DNA of 35,951 nt from a virus. How positions within the stretch are numbered: the first letter of the stretch is position 1; each line of letters begins with the position of its first letter. The position numbers were made by a program, and so were the translations under genes. The stretch lies in IMG/VR virus record IMGVR_UViG_3300028864_000059, positions 1 to 35,951 of that record; one strand, 5' to 3'. Of this stretch, positions 31,209-35,951 are shown piece by piece. Below the pieces are notes generated by a model. The model did not search any database, was not told where the DNA came from, and saw only the letters and a program-made list of their open reading frames with translations.

Positions 31209-33689
31209 TTATGTGCGAATTCCCTGCGCCTTGTATCGAGCCATAACAACGTATGGCCAATTAGCTGCTAAATTATGCATTTTTTGATATTCAATCAACC
31301 CATCTTTACCGTATTTAATAAATACCTGACGAAACAACCAGTTTTTTGAATACCCTTTCGCTTCAGAGTAAATCTCGTAATCTTTAATTGATTCAAGTTT
31401 TTTTACCGCTTCAGAATAACTAATTTCGACCAAATCAACAATCTTCTGTTCATGTGTTACAGGAAAAACATAGCCGCAGTATTTACATATTCTTGATGAA
31501 GCATGGATTAATGCGCCACATTTAGGACAGTCCTTTACTGCACCAACTCCGCATCCTTCCTTTTTGGATTCCTCGTGAGTTAGTGACCATTCTCTTTGTT
31601 GTCTATAATATCCAAGTCTTGAACAATTATCGCCAAAGTCTAATAAATTAAAGTGAGTTTTGTTTTTAAAGATACGGCTGCCACGCCCTTCCATTTGTTG
31701 TAAAAGGTTACTCGACATTGTAGCTCTGTTTATTATTACCGTTTCAATAGGTGGATGATCAAATCCAGTGGTTGCGATTCCGGCATTTATTAGGACATGA
31801 AATTCACCATCTTTCCACTGTTGTATGACATCTTTTCTTTTACCGGAAAAGGATTCAAAGCTAACTAAATAATTCTCATATTCCAAAACTTTAATGTTAT
31901 ATTTTGCAATATCTCCTTTAGTCGCCTTTTCGTCAGGTATTTGTGGCTTTGCTAAATCTGATACAATGAACTTTGATTTTATTCCTGCATCGTTTAATGC
32001 CTTGCAAGTATTGATTGAATGCTGAATATTGCAACAGAATACCAATGTAATTGTATTCGGGCAAAGTCGCTTCCAATTGTCAATAACTCCTGAATAAAGT
32101 TCAGACTTATTATATCGGTTAAACATTTCTGATGAGTCAAATTCGCCTTTACTGACTGAAACGCCTTTCATATCAACAGGGATTGAGTAGTATTTGTCAG
32201 GGACTAAATAGCCAAGATTGATTAACTGCTGGACATCGAGACCGATAACAATATCCTCATAGTCTTGGCTAAGTTGTCTTTGCTTACCACTTCTTTCGGG
32301 AGTTGCGGTAAATCCTAATATAAACTTCTCTTTAGTCAATGGAATTTCAAATATACGATTGAATAACTGCTCATGGCAATTCCCAGATACAAAAGTAAAT
32401 CCATTGTGCCTAACAACTATTGCTCCCGATGGAACTTCTACGCAATAAACCATCCCATTGTAACTATCTTTTTTAACAGACATTAATTGTGTAGCCTTGT
32501 GAATTATGTCTCTACGCATATATAGCCTGTGCGTATCTTTATATCTTTCCTGCCTATCATCTTTTTGAATAGACATAAAACAACAAAATCCAGCAAGTGT
32601 GGCTACAGAATTATAAAAGTCTGCCTGTGTTTTATCTGTAGATGAATAATACAACATTGTTTTATTTGGAGTATGACCATCCCATAAAGCGCATTCTTCA
32701 ATTACTTGCTTTGCTTTAGTAGCAGACATTGGGTACGGAATGTGATTTCTAATGTCTTTAGTTGTTCCAATTGGCATTCTTGCCATGTATCTTTCACCGT
32801 GATTACACTCTACTTTTACAACCTCAATATCGCAGCTTTTGCATAGAGATAAAAACCTATCAATTTTCCTTTTTTTACTAAATGCAAAAGCTATTATAGT
32901 ATGGTTTATTGCTTTGTAATGCATACTTCCATCGGCTTGTGTGGCTATATATAATCTTTCTAAATCAGTCAATTCATCGCATTCAATATTAGAAAGTCCA
33001 GAGACAGGAAGTAGTTTTGTATAATTGAATTTAATCTCTGATATTTTATTTTTATAGTACCCATTTTTACGGCTATACAACAACTGTTCGTGACCGCAAG
33101 TCATTGGAACATCAATACCGTGTTTAACGTGGAATATACTCATTTCTCCTGTATGCTCCTTCTGTATGTATCTCGTAGGGTTTACAAAAGAAATATTTCC
33201 ATTATCGAATTGAGCTACTTTTTTAGATTTATCCAATCTATCGAATTTAATAAACCCATTCTCTGTCAGTAATTCTGTATCGGCTGTAAAGCATTCATCA
33301 TTTATAACCAAGTTTACCGACTTATACCATTCAATCCACTCTGGTTGCTTTAATCGTCTAATGACTGTCTCAATCATGCCTACTACTAATTTATCTTTAG
33401 GTGGGTGTTTTACATCTCTAGTAACAAGTGAGGGGAATAGTCCAATTTCAACAAGAGAACCTCCAGTTTGTGACAATAATTCCTCTCTGTGTGTAAGAAT
33501 AAGTACAGTTGATCCTTTTTTTTCTGCTTTATTTGCTATATCACTGAAAATTCGGGTCTTACCTGAACCCGTTGGAGATTGAACTAATATACTTTTTTTA
33601 TTCCCATCTAAGCGATTTGATTTTTCATTCCACTTTTTATATATTTGGGTTTCAATTTCTTTCTGATAATCACGAAGTATGATAGACAT
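31209..33689 (-). CDS. DECH-box DNA helicase interrupted by an intein
   Basis: 826 aa from ATG 33689 (an 11-codon TTG extension to 33722 is less likely). The exteins form an SF2 helicase of about 521 aa: Walker A SPTGSGKTRIF, LILTHREELLSQTG (motif Ia), VNLVINDE|CHEQLF (motif II, DECH), GFTATPERSGK (motif III region), VLINAGIATTGFDHPP and LLQQMEGRGSRIFKNK (motif VI). A zinc ribbon CPKCGALIH and CKYCGYVF ends the protein. The 305-aa intein splits motif II between Glu and Cys. It likely unwinds or remodels DNA in replication or recombination. A structured leader precedes it. Confidence 0.92.
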   Translation of the reverse strand: MSIILRDYQKEIETQIYKKWNEKSNRLDGNKKSILVQSPTGSGKTRIFSDIANKAEKKGSTVLILTHREELLSQTGGSLVEIGLFPSLVTRDVKHPPKDKLVVGMIETVIRRLKQPEWIEWYKSVNLVINDECFTADTELLTENGFIKFDRLDKSKKVAQFDNGNISFVNPTRYIQKEHTGEMSIFHVKHGIDVPMTCGHEQLLYSRKNGYYKNKISEIKFNYTKLLPVSGLSNIECDELTDLERLYIATQADGSMHYKAINHTIIAFAFSKKRKIDRFLSLCKSCDIEVVKVECNHGERYMARMPIGTTKDIRNHIPYPMSATKAKQVIEECALWDGHTPNKTMLYYSSTDKTQADFYNSVATLAGFCCFMSIQKDDRQERYKDTHRLYMRRDIIHKATQLMSVKKDSYNGMVYCVEVPSGAIVVRHNGFTFVSGNCHEQLFNRIFEIPLTKEKFILGFTATPERSGKQRQLSQDYEDIVIGLDVQQLINLGYLVPDKYYSIPVDMKGVSVSKGEFDSSEMFNRYNKSELYSGVIDNWKRLCPNTITLVFCCNIQHSINTCKALNDAGIKSKFIVSDLAKPQIPDEKATKGDIAKYNIKVLEYENYLVSFESFSGKRKDVIQQWKDGEFHVLINAGIATTGFDHPPIETVIINRATMSSNLLQQMEGRGSRIFKNKTHFNLLDFGDNCSRLGYYRQQREWSLTHEESKKEGCGVGAVKDCPKCGALIHASSRICKYCGYVFPVTHEQKIVDLVEISYSEAVKKLESIKDYEIYSEAKGYSKNWLFRQVFIKYGKDGLIEYQKMHNLAANWPYVVMARYKAQGIRT
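32379..33293 (-). mobile_element. Intein with LAGLIDADG-type homing domain in the helicase DECH box
   Basis: 305 aa from Cys (after NDE) to Asn (before CH). Block A is CFTADTELLTENGF; block B is VPMTCGHEQLLYS with the T-x-x-H form; the DOD endonuclease block C-like motif is LYIATQADGS; blocks F and G read VYCVEVPSGAIVVRHNGF and TFVSGN. Penultimate residue is Gly instead of the usual His, which some active inteins also have. The first downstream residue is Cys. Splicing would restore NDECH exactly. Only one clear DOD motif is seen, so the endonuclease may be reduced. Confidence 0.9.
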
Positions 33690-33824
33690 TGGCGAAGTTT
33701 TACAGATAAAAATAGCCCTCAAACTTAGTCACTGAGGTTCAACGTTCAGATCAAAGAAAGGGGGCTTATAAGTCTTAATTGCTTTAAGTTGAACCGCAAT
33801 TATGTAAGCACAAAGATAGTAAAA
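33690..33824 (-). promoter_or_regulatory. Helicase leader with -7-like box and inverted repeat
   Basis: On the minus strand TATCTTTG (33818 to 33811) is a perfect TAnnTTTG, without a clear -33 box. It would start RNA near 33804, about 115 nt before the helicase ATG. In the leader GGTTCAAC and GTTGAACC (33736-33743 and 33788-33795) form an 8-bp stem around 44 bases that hold smaller hairpins (CTTAA/TTAAG and the palindrome CTTATAAG). Confidence 0.45.
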
Positions 33825-33968
33825 TTATTTGATGTTTGCTACTATTTTTCTACAATTAACAATACTATGATTCCAACTTCCATCAACCTTACATTCAACG
33901 AGAAAGTTTTTTATTTCTCCGCCGTTAGGACAGAATTTGCAGTAGGTTATTCCGATTGATTTTGCCAT
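33825..33968 (-). CDS. 47-aa Cys-rich small protein
   Basis: ATG 33966-33968 lies inside the end of the previous gene (overlap 22 nt). The protein reads MAKSIGITYCKFCPNGGEIK, then NFLVECKVDGSWNHSIVNC and a basic end. Cys residues are at 10, 13, 26 and 39 (C-x2-C ... C ... C), which resembles a small zinc ribbon. No family was recognised. Not among the longer ORFs; called from overlap and cysteine pattern. Confidence 0.6.
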   Translation of the reverse strand: MAKSIGITYCKFCPNGGEIKNFLVECKVDGSWNHSIVNCRKIVANIK

Positions 33969-34396
33969 TCTTCATAAATTTTATCATTACCAATCGTTTC
34001 TAAATGACATTCAGCAAGTTTCTTTTTAATTAGAATCTGATTTGATTCTGATAGTATCATATCATAATAAAGATAATCACCAACAAAATTAATCTTTTCA
34101 ACACAAGGTTTGCATTTAACTATCTTAGTCATTACAGCAATAGGGTAGTGATTGCATTGCTCAATTAACTCACGGAGAATACATACTTTTTGATATGAAA
34201 TTGCATCTGAATTTTCAAAACGTGGTAACGATTCAATATCATATAACTCTTTCTTGTATTGCCTTCTGATACTTGCACGTTCTTTTGTTCTTGATTTCCA
34301 ATCGGTAGATGTTGCCTGCTTGCCTGTAATTTTATAAATTATATGGTCAATGTCAAGATCGAGAAGTTTGGCTATAGATTGCGGGCTTAGTTTCAT
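33947..34396 (-). CDS. 149-aa hypothetical protein behind a double hairpin
   Basis: The first 25 residues (LSPQSIAKLLDLDIDHIIYKI) look like an HTH. The middle is charged and helical (SRTKERASIRRQYKKELYDIE), then VCILRELIEQCNHYPIAVM and a late helix ending EEWQNQSE. No family is recognised; a DNA-binding or regulatory role is suggested only by the N-terminus. Its ATG follows directly after CCCC of a hairpin (see 34397-34433). Confidence 0.65.
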   Translation of the reverse strand: MKLSPQSIAKLLDLDIDHIIYKITGKQATSTDWKSRTKERASIRRQYKKELYDIESLPRFENSDAISYQKVCILRELIEQCNHYPIAVMTKIVKCKPCVEKINFVGDYLYYDMILSESNQILIKKKLAECHLETIGNDKIYEEWQNQSE

Positions 34397-34433
34397 GGGG
34401 TTTAAATTTACCCCGAACCATTACGATTCGGGG
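34397..34433 (-). promoter_or_regulatory. Mutually exclusive hairpins at the start of the 149-aa gene
   Basis: On the minus-strand RNA the order is CCCCGAA, a loop of nine, UUCGGGG, then UAAAUUUAA, then ACCCC and AUG. Hairpin A pairs CCCCGAA with UUCGGGG (7 bp). Hairpin B pairs GGGGU with ACCCC (5 bp) next to the start codon. Both use the same GGGG, so only one can form. There is no T-tract, so a translational switch fits better than a terminator. Confidence 0.5.
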
Positions 34434-34443
34434 ATTGATTAAT

Positions 34444-34857
34444 TTATTCAGTAAATACATCAATAATCTTAGTTTCAGTCACAGATACTATTATCCATTC
34501 CTGAACAGACTTTTTAAGTTGCGTCATAACAAAATTTTCCGCATCCTTTACTTCTGTAGCCTTAACGTATATCAAAACCGGAAACTTCTTTTCATTTCCT
34601 TTTTCGTCTATTGATAAAGCGTATAATCTACATGCATACCATTTACCTTCTACGTCTCGTTGAAATAATTCAGCGATTTTTGTTTCACGTATATTGCAAA
34701 CTTTAAAGCTATCAGTACTGAAAGGTTGAACTTCTGTTATTCCAATTGCTTCAGCTTCTGTGCAGCTCAAAGCGTCAACTAAAAAAGATTCAGTTACTTT
34801 TTTAGGCTGACCATCTTCCCCAAGTTTATTATATTGGGTTTTAATTTCGTAGTACAT
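34444..34857 (-). CDS. DUF4494-like protein
   Basis: 137 aa. The N-terminus (YYEIKTQYNKLGEDGQPKK) and VTESFLVDALSCTEAEAIG match the DUF4494 pattern (W/YxxKxxYxKxxEDG, then YLVDALSFTEAE). Later parts are ICNIRETKIAELFQRD-like strands and KFPVLIYVKATEVKDAENF. Its function is unknown; it is found in Bacteroidetes and their phages and sits here with DNA-binding proteins. Confidence 0.8.
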   Translation of the reverse strand: MYYEIKTQYNKLGEDGQPKKVTESFLVDALSCTEAEAIGITEVQPFSTDSFKVCNIRETKIAELFQRDVEGKWYACRLYALSIDEKGNEKKFPVLIYVKATEVKDAENFVMTQLKKSVQEWIIVSVTETKIIDVFTE

Positions 34858-34869
34858 AGTTAATGAATG

Positions 34870-35208
34870 TTAAAAAGGGAGATCAGATTCTTCGGGTGGT
34901 GTTGGTGCTTGTGGAGTAGCAGTTGGTGCTTGTGGAGTAACAGATCCTACCACCGTAACTTTCCATGCATTCACATTATTAAAATACTTACCTTGATACT
35001 CTCTTGCCTTTGTATCAAAGTAAACTTCTACCTGTTGACCGACTGTCAATGGAACGATTTTGTCTTTGAACATGTCGAATGCCAAACTTTGAGGATATTG
35101 ACCTTCTGATTCTTCTACTACTGCTGTTTGTTTACTCCATGCAGTTCCTGTTGCATTTGTTCCTTCTTGTAATGGAAGGACTACTGTAATTATACCTGAG
35201 ATTTTCAT
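34870..35208 (-). CDS. DUF3127-like ssDNA-binding protein with SSB-type tail
   Basis: 112 aa. The OB-fold-like core (KISGIITVVLPLQEGTNATG, AWSKQTAVVEESEGQYPQSL, FDMFKDKIVPLTVGQQVEVYF and GKYFNNVNAWKVTVVG) fits DUF3127, a Bacteroidetes family related to single-strand binding proteins. A Pro/Ala/Thr-rich linker with a repeated heptad (TPQAPTA) leads to the acidic tip EESDLPF, as in SSB. It probably coats ssDNA and recruits partner proteins. The ATG at 35208 follows an A-rich leader typical for the host group. Confidence 0.82.
   Translation of the reverse strand: MKISGIITVVLPLQEGTNATGTAWSKQTAVVEESEGQYPQSLAFDMFKDKIVPLTVGQQVEVYFDTKAREYQGKYFNNVNAWKVTVVGSVTPQAPTATPQAPTPPEESDLPF
34901..34939 (-). 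repeat. Two-copy 21-bp tandem repeat in the SSB-like linker
   Basis: Two 18-bp identical copies (forward GTTGGTGCTTGTGGAGTA at 34901-34918 and 34922-34939) with a 21-bp period encode two TPQAPTA units. The period keeps the reading frame, so linker length could vary between relatives by whole units. Confidence 0.8.
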
Positions 35209-35240
35209 TTTTGATTTGTTTTTAAATTGTTTTTATTTAT

Positions 35241-35333
35241 TTATCTGTAAATTGCGCATCTTATACATATATAGGACTTTCCATAATTTGCGCACTTATC
35301 ACAATTTGCTTTATATCCTTCTGTATATTCCAT
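35241..35333 (-). CDS. 30-aa zinc-finger-like microprotein
   Basis: On the minus strand ATG 35331-35333 gives MEYTEGYKANCDKCANYG and KSYICIRCAIYR, ending TAA 35241-35243. It has C-x2-C-x8-C-x2-C spacing, a compact zinc knuckle. It starts 12 bp after the exonuclease stop and ends 32 bp before the DUF3127 gene. Too short for standard ORF calls, but the paired cysteines make chance unlikely. Function unknown; a nucleic-acid-binding or protein-binding knuckle is the obvious guess. Confidence 0.6.
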   Translation of the reverse strand: MEYTEGYKANCDKCANYGKSYICIRCAIYR

Positions 35334-35344
35334 TGTCTTTACTA

Positions 35345-35951
35345 TTAAAATTCATTTTCCTTACTCAATTTATCTAAATCCTCCTTGATACACATCTCTA
35401 ATTCATTTAGTCTTTTAGTAGCTAACTCGACCAAATATGATATTGGATAGCATTCTTTTTTTGATATTTGAATCAAAGTGTCTTTTGTGGTTGGAATAAC
35501 AAGCATTGGCTTTATTTTATTCTCCGGTCGATAAGAAATACCGTCTACTGAATTAACTCCAATTACTAAGAAGTTATGAACAATTTGCCAACAATACTCC
35601 TCTAAAAATGCAGCAGGATTAAGCATATACATTACATGAGTATTATCCGATGGGCACTTAATTTCGATTGCTTTTTCAAGTGAAGGAATATGACCATCAG
35701 GAGATATACCAGCTATCTTGATTTCATCGCTTTGAATCCAGCCGTACTGCTCAACTGTTACTCCGTATATCCTCTCGTATTCTTTTCGGGCTAATGGTTC
35801 AAATTCATTACCACGAGCCATAGCTACACTCTGAAAATTAACTTCAAATGGGTCAAAATCTTCCATGTGTTCGGCAAGTATAGCATAATATTCAGAACAT
35901 TCACGGACTGATTTGTCTAACTTTGTCATTATTTTGGCAAGTCTTGATCCG
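35345..35951 (-). CDS. YqaJ-type recombination exonuclease (partial, cut by window edge)
   Basis: An internal ATG at 35929 gives 194 residues, but the frame stays open to the window edge with GSRLAKI before that Met, which matches the TGSrlxxI motif at the start of YqaJ/lambda-exonuclease proteins. So the real start is outside. Seen motifs are ARGNEFEPLARKEYERIYG, AGISPDGHIP with the catalytic Asp, and KAIEIKCPSDNTHV (E-x-K), followed by CWQIVHNFLVIG (Q-x-x helix). It degrades one strand from DNA ends in phage recombination, next to an SSB-like partner. Confidence 0.88.
   Translation of the reverse strand, partial: GSRLAKIMTKLDKSVRECSEYYAILAEHMEDFDPFEVNFQSVAMARGNEFEPLARKEYERIYGVTVEQYGWIQSDEIKIAGISPDGHIPSLEKAIEIKCPSDNTHVMYMLNPAAFLEEYCWQIVHNFLVIGVNSVDGISYRPENKIKPMLVIPTTKDTLIQISKKECYPISYLVELATKRLNELEMCIKEDLDKLSKENEF

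Noticed and set aside
33690-33722. TTG start that extends the helicase by 11 residues
   Set aside because: ATG at 33689 gives the usual helicase start (MSIILRDYQKEI); the extra residues have no family match.
1-35951. Circular genome joining the two window ends
   Set aside because: The left end is a plus-strand coding end and the right end is a minus-strand gene that must begin beyond the edge; they cannot join without antisense overlap.
1-35951. Prophage signs: integrase, excisionase, repressor
   Set aside because: No such gene was seen on either strand; they may lie outside the window, so lifestyle is left open.
1-35951. CRISPR array
   Set aside because: No regularly spaced repeat series was seen; the only tandem repeat noted is the two-copy 21-bp unit in the SSB-like gene.

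Overview
The window looks like most of the genome of a tailed double-stranded DNA phage with siphovirus-type morphology. The host is probably a member of the Bacteroidetes, likely Bacteroidales. The reasons are the low G+C content, the A-rich translation starts in place of strong Shine-Dalgarno sites, promoter-like boxes of the Bacteroidetes type (TTG or TTTG, about 19-20 bp, TAnnTTTG), and families common in Bacteroidetes phages (DUF4494, DUF3127 and DUF4406-like proteins). These family names come from reading the translations; no search was run. No integrase, repressor, complete tRNA or CRISPR array was found. Both ends cut genes on opposite strands, so this is a slice of a larger molecule.

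Layout. (1) 1-5866, plus strand: a partial gene, a leader with a palindrome and promoter-like boxes, two tiny ORFs, a GIY-YIG homing endonuclease, a VRR-NUC nuclease, a structured RNA region, a frameshifted HNH homing endonuclease, a likely small terminase gene, small unknown genes and the large terminase. (2) 5868-12692, plus strand: portal, scaffold-like protein, head decoration protein, major capsid protein, connectors, major tail protein, and a tail assembly chaperone with a -1 frameshift extension. (3) 12696-24026: tape measure, distal tail protein, a large tail-tip protein with carbohydrate-binding-like inserts, and a tail fibre. (4) 24057-27145: a lysis and membrane block with the best promoter in the window, a membrane protein, a spanin-like protein, a GH19 endolysin, a holin-like protein and a membrane-anchored beta-rich protein. 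A bidirectional terminator at about 27177-27218 closes it.

(5) 27217-35951, minus strand: early and replication genes. In transcription order they are a YqaJ-type exonuclease (cut by the window edge), a 30-aa zinc-finger-like microprotein, a DUF3127 ssDNA-binding-like protein with an SSB-type tail, DUF4494, a 149-aa unknown, a 47-aa Cys-rich protein, a DECH helicase interrupted by an intein, a 66-aa protein with an SSB-like C-terminal tip, a primase-polymerase/VapE helicase, a frameshifted DNA methyltransferase, three small proteins and a DUF4406-like protein. Most neighbours overlap as ATGA, so translation is probably coupled.

The most notable points are: three homing or self-splicing elements (GIY-YIG, HNH, and an intein with a DOD endonuclease domain); a homing endonuclease whose first residues copy those of the nuclease it precedes; a promoter-hairpin-terminator unit in front of the HNH gene; two mutually exclusive hairpins before the 149-aa gene; three single-base homopolymer frameshifts; and several microproteins that are easily missed.
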